Under the pieces are notes generated by a model. That model made no database searches. It was not told the origin of the DNA and worked only from the letters and a program-made list of their open reading frames with translations. The translations under genes were made by a program, and so were the position numbers. Shown here piece by piece: positions 8,451-17,104 of a DNA stretch of 64,000 nucleotides (position 1 is the first letter of the stretch; every line of letters begins with the position of its first letter). Source of the DNA: Flammeovirga kamogawensis (GTDB taxonomy: Bacteria; Bacteroidota; Bacteroidia; Cytophagales; Flammeovirgaceae); assembly GCF_018736065.1 (NCBI RefSeq), contig NZ_CP076129.1:682001-746000 (forward strand), given 5' to 3'.

Positions 8451-10751
8451 CTAAATATTTATATCCTGCTTCTTAAAAGCATTTTTGTTTGGCTCATCAG
8501 TCATATAAAATTCCAATGTTTTACCAGCCATAATATCTTTATGATCTATAAATGGTTTATCCAACGGAACTCCATCTAAAACTAGCTTATCAATATATTT
8601 ATTTTTATAGCTATTATTATGTGCCACTATTTCGAATGTTTTTCCATTCTCAAGATTTACTTTTACTTGATCAAATAATGGGCGTCCGATTGTATAAGTT
8701 GTCACTCCTGGGCTCATTGGATAGAAACCCATACTACTTAAGATATACCATGCCGACATTTGTCCACAATCTTCATTACCAATTATTCCTGCAGGTGTTG
8801 CTTCATAATGATTATTCAATAAATAATCTGCCATATATTGTGTTTTATACTCTGCACCAATGTAGTTATACATATAAGCAATATGATGACTTGGTTCGTT
8901 TCCGTGGGCATACTGTCCAACCATTCCAGAAATATCATTACTTACATCATTTCCTTCTAGTTTAGAACTTGTCATGAAAAGAGTGTCTAACTTTTCTTCC
9001 ATTAATCTTTTACCACCAATTAATGTTGCTAAGCCTTCTACATCATGCGGTACATACCAACTCCACTGATAAGCATTTCCTTCTGTGTAGTCATCCTTAC
9101 GGTGTTTACTAAATCTTGGATTGAAAGGCTCTCTCCATCCTCCTGTACTTAATTTACCACGCATAAAACCAGTTTCTGGATCATAATATTGTTTATACCT
9201 TTGTGATCTCTCAAGGTATTCTTCATATACTTTGTCTTTACCAAGTTCTTTAGCAAATAAGGCTATACAATAATCATTGTAAGCGTATTCTAAAGCTTTA
9301 GTTACAGATTCATTTTCAAGATCAGCTGGAATATAGCCTAAAGAGTCATTATATAATTTAGCATTTGGCATTAGCTTCTCTTTAACTGATGCAGAATGTG
9401 CTACAAAATCTAAATCTCTAGAAAATGTACTCGTTTCTATCATTGCTTTAAAAGCCTTATCCACATCAAAGTTTTTATTCCCTTTTCTATAGGCATCCAC
9501 CATAACAGGTACTGCGTGGTATCCGGTCATTGTTCCTGTATAATTTCCTGCTAACTCCCACTTTGGTAAGATGCCACCTTCATCATATTTTCTCAATAAT
9601 GTTTGTATGTATTTTTCATTTTGAGAAGGATCGACGATAGTTAATAAAGGATGGAAAGCTCTGTAGGTATCCCATAATGAGAAAACTGTATAAGAGTCAT
9701 AATTCTCATCTTTCTTTATTTTTCCATCTAAAGTTCTGTATCTATGGTCTGCATCAGAATAGTTCATTGGAGCAATAAAAGAATGATACATAGAGGTATA
9801 AAATATCTCTTTTTGTTCCTCATTTTTACCCTCCACATCAATCAAGGCTAATTTTTCAGACCACATTAACTCCGCTTTCTCTTTTTGTGCATAAAAGTCC
9901 CAATCTTTAATATCTGAGAAGAGGTTATTTTTAGCTCCAGCAATATCAACATTGCTAATCCCTACTTTTACCTTTACTTTCTCTCCTGCTTTTGTGCTAA
10001 AGTTTAAAACTGCTTTTGCATTTTTACCTTCGTAGTTTTCTCCTTCAACCAACTTATCATTTCCTAAAATATAGGACTTAAATGGCTTATCAAATTTTGC
10101 ATAGAAATAGATATAATGTTCTTTTGCCCATCCTTTAGTATATTTCATACCTGCAATTTCTGTATCACTAATCACTTTTATTTCGTGCTTAGGGTTTCTA
10201 TGCATATGAATAGTAGGAGATAAATCGATAATTACCCCTGCCTCATCAGCTTCTGGGAAAGTATATTGATGAAAACCTACTCTCGGCGATGCTGTTAATT
10301 CAACATCAATATCGTAATCTTCTAATTTTACGTTGTAGTAACCAGGTGAAGCACTCTCCTGTTCATGAGAGTAACGTGATCTATAACCACTATCAGGATC
10401 TGAAGGATCTCCTTGAGATAACTTTGCTGTACCTGTAAAAGGCATCATCAAGATATCTCCCATATCACCAATTCCTGTTCCAGATAAATGCGTATGAGAG
10501 AAACCAACTATTGATGAATCCTCATAATAATAGCCACCACATGCATCCCAACCTTCAAATCTTGTATCTGGACTTAATTGCACCATACCATTAGGTGTAG
10601 TTGCACCAGGAAAAGTATGTCCATGAAAACCCGTTCCAATAAATGGGTCTACATAAGACATTGCATTTGAAGTGTTTTCTTTCTTCTCTTCTGTTAACTT
10701 CTGACAACTAAATGTCCCGAGAAGTAACAGTACTAATAAATTCCTTTTCAT
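8451..10751 (-). CDS. GH92 alpha-mannosidase lipoprotein
   Basis: A 766-residue GH92 exo-alpha-mannosidase of normal family length. The N-terminus MKRNLLVLLLLGTFSCQ is a lipoprotein signal with a lipobox Cys. Family hallmarks include YVDPFIGTG, TFPGATTPNGMVQLSPDTR and GFSHTHLSGTG near the N-terminus. The TEGNAYQW motif carries Glu557, matching the position of the catalytic acid in characterised GH92 mannosidases, and GNEDCGQMSAW carries Asp661 in the catalytic-base region. A Glu rather than Gln at the acid position is consistent with action on ordinary mannosides. Enzymes of this family use Ca2+ and remove terminal alpha-mannose; the exact linkage cannot be read from sequence. The start codon directly abuts the stop of the upstream gene, making it the last gene of the SusCD operon. 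The product is probably anchored in the periplasm or on the cell surface. Confidence 0.95.
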   Translation of the reverse strand: MKRNLLVLLLLGTFSCQKLTEEKKENTSNAMSYVDPFIGTGFHGHTFPGATTPNGMVQLSPDTRFEGWDACGGYYYEDSSIVGFSHTHLSGTGIGDMGDILMMPFTGTAKLSQGDPSDPDSGYRSRYSHEQESASPGYYNVKLEDYDIDVELTASPRVGFHQYTFPEADEAGVIIDLSPTIHMHRNPKHEIKVISDTEIAGMKYTKGWAKEHYIYFYAKFDKPFKSYILGNDKLVEGENYEGKNAKAVLNFSTKAGEKVKVKVGISNVDIAGAKNNLFSDIKDWDFYAQKEKAELMWSEKLALIDVEGKNEEQKEIFYTSMYHSFIAPMNYSDADHRYRTLDGKIKKDENYDSYTVFSLWDTYRAFHPLLTIVDPSQNEKYIQTLLRKYDEGGILPKWELAGNYTGTMTGYHAVPVMVDAYRKGNKNFDVDKAFKAMIETSTFSRDLDFVAHSASVKEKLMPNAKLYNDSLGYIPADLENESVTKALEYAYNDYCIALFAKELGKDKVYEEYLERSQRYKQYYDPETGFMRGKLSTGGWREPFNPRFSKHRKDDYTEGNAYQWSWYVPHDVEGLATLIGGKRLMEEKLDTLFMTSSKLEGNDVSNDISGMVGQYAHGNEPSHHIAYMYNYIGAEYKTQYMADYLLNNHYEATPAGIIGNEDCGQMSAWYILSSMGFYPMSPGVTTYTIGRPLFDQVKVNLENGKTFEIVAHNNSYKNKYIDKLVLDGVPLDKPFIDHKDIMAGKTLEFYMTDEPNKNAFKKQDINI

Positions 10752-11798
10752 TTAATTTTTCTTTGTCTGATTTCTTAATAATTGTAGAGAACTACTACCA
10801 TAACTATCAGCAGGTTCTAGTTGTGTATTAAAATTCCAATCGTTAAAAGAGTTAACTATTATAGTTCTTGAAGGACCTATATTCTTTTTAGCTACATTTA
10901 GAATAGACCAAAAGAAATTTGTATCTCTTTCTATGATATATGTTGATGCATTTGGATTACTAATTTTTGGATTAATAGAAGGTGCTACTGTTGGAATAAG
11001 TTCAATGCCCTCTTTATCCATATAATAATCTTTGCTATACTGCCAATGTTGATCTAGAGATTGTGGTAAGAAAACATGTCTATCGTACCATGCATTATTA
11101 AACATGTTTGTAAAAGTTACTGCATCTAAAGCATTAAAATAATAATGTTCAAATCTTGCTGGAGGTGTCCAACCGGTTTGTTCACCAGTTAAATACAAAT
11201 CATACCCCAACGCGCTCATTTCCTCTCTTAATTCATGGTAAACAAGTTCTAAACTATCACAGTAAAATTGATTTGCTGCAATTATATTTACCACATATTT
11301 ACCGTCAACTTTTTGATAAGTGGGTTGATCAAAATAAGGTATCATATCTTTAAAAGATTGAATGAAGTCCTCTTTCTTACCCTGTCCCTCTAAAGTATTT
11401 TCCTTTGTTAAGTTCATTTGAGCGAAATTATAACGCAAGGCAAAGTTTAGAAGACTATCTGTATTTTGATTAAGGAAAGCGGATAAGATATCATTATCTG
11501 CATTTACAGTAGGATAAGAATACCTAAATATAAAATAATCTATTGCTGCAGAGTCTGCCCATAAAATATGTTGTTTCATGGCTTCTTCATCTCCATTTAA
11601 GTAGTGTCCTGCCAAAGGAACTTCTTCAATATTCGAACTCCAATTATTCACAACATATAATGCACCAACAGTGTAATCTTCTGTAACAGGTACTTCTTCA
11701 ATATCATAACTAATTAGATGATCTTCTGCTGTAATTTCTTCTTGCTGGCAAGAAAACAAGCCTAAAGCAATAAAAAGAATACTATAAATGTTTTTCAT
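10752..11798 (-). CDS. GH99/WbsX-like lipoprotein with degenerate catalytic motif
   Basis: A 348-residue lipoprotein (MKNIYSILFIALGLFSCQQ) encoded between SusD and GH92, 11 nt after SusD. Its layout resembles GH99/WbsX-type (beta/alpha)8 proteins: an early YFIFRYSYP segment, a central VIPTVAPS-like strand and a C-terminal SFNDWNFNTQLEPADSYG block. In active GH99-like proteins the last block reads like NEWxEGTxxEP, with two glutamates three residues apart. Here these align with Asp and Phe, so ordinary GH99 catalysis looks lost. It may act as a surface glycan-binding protein, since this slot after SusD is often filled by SusE/F-type binders, or it may have another activity. The fold assignment is by motif only. 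Tight spacing on both sides shows it is an integral part of the operon. Confidence 0.7.
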   Translation of the reverse strand: MKNIYSILFIALGLFSCQQEEITAEDHLISYDIEEVPVTEDYTVGALYVVNNWSSNIEEVPLAGHYLNGDEEAMKQHILWADSAAIDYFIFRYSYPTVNADNDILSAFLNQNTDSLLNFALRYNFAQMNLTKENTLEGQGKKEDFIQSFKDMIPYFDQPTYQKVDGKYVVNIIAANQFYCDSLELVYHELREEMSALGYDLYLTGEQTGWTPPARFEHYYFNALDAVTFTNMFNNAWYDRHVFLPQSLDQHWQYSKDYYMDKEGIELIPTVAPSINPKISNPNASTYIIERDTNFFWSILNVAKKNIGPSRTIIVNSFNDWNFNTQLEPADSYGSSSLQLLRNQTKKN

Positions 11799-11809
11799 TT
11801 CTTATCTCT

Positions 11810-13519
11810 TTAAAGTTCTTCTAAAATTTTATAGTCCACTCCTTGAGCATCTAACTCTTCAACAGTACTTCCGTACCAGTGGCTTAAAAGGTCATTATTC
11901 ATATCAGGTTGCATTGCTCCCCAATCTTTCCATTCTCGGTTTTTAGAAAAAATTAATGGAACATCTAGGTAGTCAACTCCTCCTAATAAACTTACGCCCT
12001 CATTATACCCTACTCCATTCAAACTCATTTCAGACGAAGGATACACCATTCTTTCAGGAACATTTGTACCTAATCCACCTCTATTTAAAGCGTTAAAATG
12101 AGGAGGGATATCGAAATAATCAGTTCTTCTAATTAAACACCATCCATCAAACGGTTGGAAATAACCATCAATCCATCTTTGTGTAATTACTTGTTGTATT
12201 GGGCCTCTACTAATTTTTGACGAAACTATACCTCTAAAATCTCTCACTCCTGCAGAAGAAGAACCCCATCTTACCCCATCATTAGATAAATATTCGGTCA
12301 CCTTATCTGCCATACCTTTTTTATGGAACGAGGCATAAATACCTTCTTCATATAAAGATTTAGGTGTTCTGCTTCCTCCCCAATTTAACAATCCTGCTTC
12401 TGCTCTAATAAAGCAAGTTTCTGCGTACCCTATAAAAGTAACCTCTAAATCTGCTGCTAAATATTCCTCACCAACATTAGAAAAACTTTCTCTTCCAAGA
12501 CCCGCATAAGGATTGTCTTGATCGTCCATTAACCAATTATCATGAAATTGAAGTGTTTTTGGTGCTCCCAAATAAGGGGCAACATATTGTGCTATCACTT
12601 TAGACCCATCAGCACGAGATAAGGTATCTAAAATATAATAATCAAGTTCCGGTTTTTGGGCATATTTAGATATTCTTGGGTCTTTCAAATCCCTCATAAA
12701 AGTAAGGAAATAATGACCTGTTTTAAAGGATACTATATTCCTTACAAAAACGTATCTTTTATAAAACCAGCTCCAGTTTTCTTCTGCTGTTCCCCAAGAT
12801 GCCGTTACAGCTTCCTCTTCACTACTAATAAAATCTTGCTCTCTCTGTAAAGCCAATTTTCCAAACTCTCTACATTCTGAAGAAGAATTTTGATAACGTA
12901 AAGCTAATTTTAGAATCAAAGTATTGGCAAATTTTTTCCACTTTGAGATGTCCCCTTGAAAAATGGGCTCATTCATTGTATCCTTTGTAATGTCTAGTGT
13001 ATCATACACCTCATTCACTTGGGTAAGAAGATCAATAATAATTTCTTCTTCGCTATCATATCCCATTGATAAAGCTCCAGTTAAACTCTCTGTATAAGGC
13101 ACTGGTCCCCATGTACCTACAACTACAGACATTACATACGCTTTCCAAATTTTGAAAATTCCTACTCTGTTTACGTAATCTTCTTTGCCTTCAAATTGCA
13201 CAATCACATCTTCCACATTTTGTAAGATATCTACATAATTGTATTTCCACCAATTTGTAATATTTGGATGCGAATAAAAATAAGCTGCAAAAGTACCTCC
13301 ACCCATAGATTGATGATGCGCGTATTGAATGTACATTTGGTTAGCCATATCTCCCTTAATGTAATCTAGACTTCTCTTTACTACACCAGGAAATACTATT
13401 TCAGGTTCAATCGTTTGATACTCGTGTCTATTGGTATTGATTTCTTCAAACTGATCAGTACATGAGTTAAAAGATAACAAGAAGATCAATACACCTAAAC
13501 TATATATATATGTTTTCAT
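11810..13519 (-). CDS. SusD/RagB family outer-membrane glycan-binding lipoprotein
   Basis: A 569-residue SusD-type lipoprotein whose signal ends at a lipobox Cys (LSFNSCTDQF). The opening EINTNRHEYQTIEPEIVFPG and the helical body belong to the SusD-like group with PEYVFP-type N-termini, and length is normal. Members sit on the cell surface as a lid over the SusC barrel and capture oligosaccharides. It follows the SusC gene by 12 nt and precedes the GH99-like lipoprotein by 11 nt, so all four genes are probably one transcript from the promoter at 16846-16913. No frameshift or truncation is seen. The bound glycan cannot be deduced from this protein alone; the operon suggests a mannose-containing one. 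Confidence 0.93.
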   Translation of the reverse strand: MKTYIYSLGVLIFLLSFNSCTDQFEEINTNRHEYQTIEPEIVFPGVVKRSLDYIKGDMANQMYIQYAHHQSMGGGTFAAYFYSHPNITNWWKYNYVDILQNVEDVIVQFEGKEDYVNRVGIFKIWKAYVMSVVVGTWGPVPYTESLTGALSMGYDSEEEIIIDLLTQVNEVYDTLDITKDTMNEPIFQGDISKWKKFANTLILKLALRYQNSSSECREFGKLALQREQDFISSEEEAVTASWGTAEENWSWFYKRYVFVRNIVSFKTGHYFLTFMRDLKDPRISKYAQKPELDYYILDTLSRADGSKVIAQYVAPYLGAPKTLQFHDNWLMDDQDNPYAGLGRESFSNVGEEYLAADLEVTFIGYAETCFIRAEAGLLNWGGSRTPKSLYEEGIYASFHKKGMADKVTEYLSNDGVRWGSSSAGVRDFRGIVSSKISRGPIQQVITQRWIDGYFQPFDGWCLIRRTDYFDIPPHFNALNRGGLGTNVPERMVYPSSEMSLNGVGYNEGVSLLGGVDYLDVPLIFSKNREWKDWGAMQPDMNNDLLSHWYGSTVEELDAQGVDYKILEEL

Positions 13520-13531
13520 TGTTTACTCTAA

Positions 13532-16500
13532 TTAAAAGTTTATTCTAAAATCAACACCAAGTGTACTTGTTGGCGGTAATGATCCGATTTCAATACCTTG
13601 GCCATTACCAGAGTAAGATGCTGCCTCAGGGTCAATACCTCTAGGTGTATTTTGATAAATAATCCATAAGTTTCTACCTACAGCAGCAATACGCATTCTC
13701 TTGATTTTAAATTTCCTCAATAATTTCTGTGGTATGTTATACCCAATAGAAACTTCTCTTAGTTTTACATATGATGCATCGTACGTATTGTATTCATTTG
13801 CATTCGACGTTCCTAATTGATAGAATAATTGAGGACTCATATAAGCATCGTTCTTCTTTACTGCTTCCCATTCTCCTGTTTCAGGATTTCTTTCAGCAAC
13901 CCAAGCATCTAACATAATACCTTTGCTTCTGTCAAGGTCTCCGTAAGCTCTTCCATCTTCACCAATACCTGCTCTTTCTGAGTTATTTTCACCCAAAATC
14001 ACGTTACTGTACCAATAGTCATCTCTACCTTCTAATGATGATTTTGTGTTCCCCCAAGTTTCTGCTCTAGAATACGTTTCACTAAATATCTGTCCTCCAA
14101 TCTTCGCATCAATTAAAACGCTTAAATCAAAATTCTTATACTTAAATGAATTACTTATTGCTCCTAACCAATCTGGCTGTGCATTACCAAGAATTTGTTC
14201 TTGATCTTGAATCGGAACTCCATTAGATGTTACTAATTTTCTTCCTTCATCATCAGTTAACCATTTCGAACCTCTAATTACCCCAAATGGTTGTCCTACT
14301 TCTGCATTTACAGAAATATTACTCACACCTCTGTATCTAATTTGGGTAATATCAACCCCAGATTGCTCATCTTTATATAAAGAATTTACTATTGATGTGT
14401 TCTTTGACCAGTTGACATTCATATCCCAACTAAAAGCCTTACTATCAATTATTTTAGTTCCTAAAACCAACTCAATACCAGAGTTTTGTACCTCACCTGC
14501 ATTAATCATCTTATAGTCATAACCAGAACCCTTTGGCATGTTAATTCTAATAATCTGATTTGAAGTTACATTGTCATAATATGTTGCATCTAAGGATACT
14601 CTATTTCCAAAAAACTTTAATTCAGTACCTAATTCCCAAGATGTTGTACTTTCTGGTTTTAGGTCTGTATTTCTTTTCAATGTTTGGTTTGTTACCCAAG
14701 CATAACCATTGTAATTACCACCATAATTATATGTATTATTGATTTGGTTGAAATCTGTATCATTTCCTACTTGAGCAAGTGATCCTCTAAGTTTACCAAA
14801 AGAAAGGATACTACTTGACATTTGTAATGCATTTGTGAAGATAAAAGAAGTACCTACACTCGGATAGAAATAAGAATTATTACCTTCAGGTAAAGTAGAA
14901 CTCCAGTCATTACGAGCTGATATATCTACATAAAGAATATCATTATAACCAATAGATGTAGTGGCAAAAACGGAGTTAATTCGTTTTTTCTCTTCTGTTT
15001 GGTATACTTCAGGATAAGATGCTGCATTAGCACTACTACCAAAATCTGGAGCTACTAAAGAATTAAATTCTGTTCTAGAAAAATTCATTACTCTATCAAA
15101 CCTACTTGCTCCAACGTTTACTTGAATATCAAACTTACCTTTTCTCTTAGTATAGTTTAAAAACGCTTCATAATTCCAAACAGCAATATCTCTATTAAAG
15201 GTACTGTAATAACCGTCCGGATCATTTACAGATCCTTTATTATTAAATAATTCACCTTTTCTAAACTGTACATCACCACCTATTCTAGTTTTGAACGAAA
15301 GCCCATCAACAATTTTAGCATTTAACGTAATTGTAGGTAAAATTCTATCCATTTGGTCATTATTTGAATTCTCATAAATAGCCCAATAAGGGTTAGAGAA
15401 TGTATTTCTTTGACCAAATTCATTTCCGTTAGCATCTTTCCATGGTTTTAAATCTTCTAAGTTGGCATTTCTATGCATAAAGGTAAATACATAATAAGGG
15501 TTATGAACACTACCATTTTTTTGCATTCTATTGTCTGTTTTTTCCCCTACATACGTCATTTTAGTATCTACATCTAAAAAATCTGTAATCTTAGAAGTGG
15601 CTCTTATATTAAAAGTATTTCTTACCTGTAAATTCTGAGTATCAACTATATCATCAGCATTTAAATGCGTATATGAAATATAAACTGAGCTATTCTTTCC
15701 ACTTTTTTGTAAAGAGATAGAATTCGTCATAGTACTTCCTCTTTGGAAGAAATCTTTTATATTATTTTCATTTACATCATATGTAGTAGGCTGCCCATTG
15801 TAACCGATAACATCCTGCCCTAACATTGGTGAACCCCAACTTCTATTGTATTGGTTTAAAAGAGGTAAACCTGTTTCAGGATCTCTATATCGTTCAGAAG
15901 CAGCTAAACGAAAAGCATTACCTGCTCCATATTTATTTTGATAATCAGGATATTGTGCTACTTCACGGATTTGATAATTAAAGCCATAAGACACTCCCCA
16001 CCCTTTATTCTTTTTACTACTTTTCTTTGTTGTAATCATGATTACACCATTTGTAGCTCTAGAACCATATAATGCAGCAGCATTTGCTCCTTTTAATACT
16101 TGTATATCTGCGATATCTTCTGGGTTAACAAAACTTGCACCTCCACCATAGTCAATATTATTATCAGATCCACCAACAGAAACACCAGAATCACCAGAAC
16201 CGCTTTCAATCGGCACACCATCGATTACATATAAAGGTTGATTATCTTTTGCTAAAGAAGATACACCTCTTATTACTACTCTACTAGATCCCGTTGGAGA
16301 GTCTGATGCAGTAACTTGAACACCAGCTACTTTACCAGATAAGTTTGTTACAAAATCAGATTGTTTACCTTGAAGTAACTCCTCTGTATCTACCTGCTGC
16401 GTTGCATAACTTAAACTTTCTTTATCTCTATCAATTCCTAAAGCTGTTACAACAATTTCTTTTAAATGTTTGGTATCTTCTTTAAGAGTTACACGAACCG

Positions 16501-16771
16501 ATGTTTGATACCCAACTTTCACTTCCTTTGGTTGCATACCAATAAATGAAAATACAAGAATGTCTTCTACACTAGCTTGTAAACTAAAATTACCTTCTAT
16601 ATCAGTTACCGCACCTTTGGCAGTACCTTTAATAAGAACATTCACACCAGGTAAAGGAATGTCAGTTGCTTCGTCAAACACTACACCATTAACAATATGT
16701 ATTTCATTTTGGGCTTGTGTTAATGAATAAATACTGAGTAATAATAGTAGAGTTGTAATTATTCTTTTCAT
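13532..16771 (-). CDS. SusC/RagA TonB-dependent outer-membrane transporter
   Basis: A 1,079-residue SusC-type TonB-dependent transporter. It has a signal peptide (MKRIITTLLLLLSIYSLTQA) and a carboxypeptidase-regulatory-like domain at about 27-112 (GVNVLIKGTAKGAVTDIEGN). The segment LKEIVVTALG follows, then a plug domain with VVIRGVSSL, PLYVIDGVP and the SusC signature LKGANAAALYGSRATNGVI. A long beta-barrel ends in a terminal Phe (GVDFRINF), as expected for BAM-dependent insertion. It imports oligosaccharides into the periplasm with TonB/ExbBD energy, in complex with SusD. It is the first gene of the SusC-SusD-GH99like-GH92 operon, and its promoter faces the divergent GH99-like operon across a 333-bp region. 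There is no N-terminal FecR-anti-sigma-interacting domain, which fits control by the separate SARP-type regulator rather than an ECF sigma pair. Confidence 0.96.
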   Translation of the reverse strand: MKRIITTLLLLLSIYSLTQAQNEIHIVNGVVFDEATDIPLPGVNVLIKGTAKGAVTDIEGNFSLQASVEDILVFSFIGMQPKEVKVGYQTSVRVTLKEDTKHLKEIVVTALGIDRDKESLSYATQQVDTEELLQGKQSDFVTNLSGKVAGVQVTASDSPTGSSRVVIRGVSSLAKDNQPLYVIDGVPIESGSGDSGVSVGGSDNNIDYGGGASFVNPEDIADIQVLKGANAAALYGSRATNGVIMITTKKSSKKNKGWGVSYGFNYQIREVAQYPDYQNKYGAGNAFRLAASERYRDPETGLPLLNQYNRSWGSPMLGQDVIGYNGQPTTYDVNENNIKDFFQRGSTMTNSISLQKSGKNSSVYISYTHLNADDIVDTQNLQVRNTFNIRATSKITDFLDVDTKMTYVGEKTDNRMQKNGSVHNPYYVFTFMHRNANLEDLKPWKDANGNEFGQRNTFSNPYWAIYENSNNDQMDRILPTITLNAKIVDGLSFKTRIGGDVQFRKGELFNNKGSVNDPDGYYSTFNRDIAVWNYEAFLNYTKRKGKFDIQVNVGASRFDRVMNFSRTEFNSLVAPDFGSSANAASYPEVYQTEEKKRINSVFATTSIGYNDILYVDISARNDWSSTLPEGNNSYFYPSVGTSFIFTNALQMSSSILSFGKLRGSLAQVGNDTDFNQINNTYNYGGNYNGYAWVTNQTLKRNTDLKPESTTSWELGTELKFFGNRVSLDATYYDNVTSNQIIRINMPKGSGYDYKMINAGEVQNSGIELVLGTKIIDSKAFSWDMNVNWSKNTSIVNSLYKDEQSGVDITQIRYRGVSNISVNAEVGQPFGVIRGSKWLTDDEGRKLVTSNGVPIQDQEQILGNAQPDWLGAISNSFKYKNFDLSVLIDAKIGGQIFSETYSRAETWGNTKSSLEGRDDYWYSNVILGENNSERAGIGEDGRAYGDLDRSKGIMLDAWVAERNPETGEWEAVKKNDAYMSPQLFYQLGTSNANEYNTYDASYVKLREVSIGYNIPQKLLRKFKIKRMRIAAVGRNLWIIYQNTPRGIDPEAASYSGNGQGIEIGSLPPTSTLGVDFRINF

Positions 16772-16845
16772 ACTAAATAGATTGTCTTTAAATAATTAAC
16801 ATTTCATCACTTCTAAAAAATTTCAATCTGTTAAATTGAATAGTT

Positions 16846-16913
16846 CAAATGTAGTTTTGTGTGTTAATTGAATCATAGTAACCAATTAACACAGTATTAA
16901 TAGACTATTTAAG
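16846..16913 (-). promoter_or_regulatory. SusC promoter: TACATTTG -7 box with upstream 11-bp repeat array
   Basis: In gene sense, CTTAAAT, TATTAAT, TGTTAAT, TACTATG (weak) and AATTAAC start every 11 bp (plus-strand starts 16907, 16896, 16885, 16874, 16863). A perfect TAnnTTTG box, TACATTTG (16853-16846), begins 16 bp after the start of AATTAAC. The predicted 5' leader is about 70 nt. No good TTG -33 element is seen, which fits an activator-dependent promoter whose operator covers that region. Confidence 0.75.
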
Positions 16914-17021
16914 CTTAAAAAATTGTTGGTATATACCAGTAGTAAAGTTTAAAAATGATTGTTTTTAGCTGTTTTTCAAAAAAAAAGATACTTTCTCTAT
17001 TAATATTTATATTATTGACCC

Positions 17022-17067
17022 TATTAATGTGTGGTTAATACTTTTTTATAGCCAAAAAATATCTTTA
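17022..17067 (+). promoter_or_regulatory. Divergent promoter of the GH99-like operon with 11-bp repeats
   Basis: TATTAAT (17022-17028), GGTTAAT (17033-17039) and a weaker TTTTATA (17044-17050) are spaced by 11 bp. A -7-like TATCTTTA (17060-17067) begins 38, 27 and 16 bp after their starts, the same register as the SusC promoter. An isolated TATTAAT at 16998 is out of phase. The predicted transcript start lies about 30 nt before ATG 17105. Confidence 0.65.
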
Positions 17068-17104
17068 TGAAGTATTATAGTTGATAACACTAATTCAATC
17101 TGAA

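Noticed and set aside
8552-8965. Plus-strand open frame of 137 codons inside the GH92 gene
   Set aside because: It is antisense to conserved GH92 sequence, low in complexity and rich in Tyr/Leu/His; an overlap shadow, not a gene.
16998-17004. Additional TATTAAT word upstream of the GH99-like gene
   Set aside because: It is 24 bp from the next TATTAAT, not a multiple of 11, so it was not counted as part of the array.
17081-17104. TTG start eight codons upstream of the GH99-like gene
   Set aside because: The signal peptide begins at ATG 17105, and the eight extra residues show no start signal.
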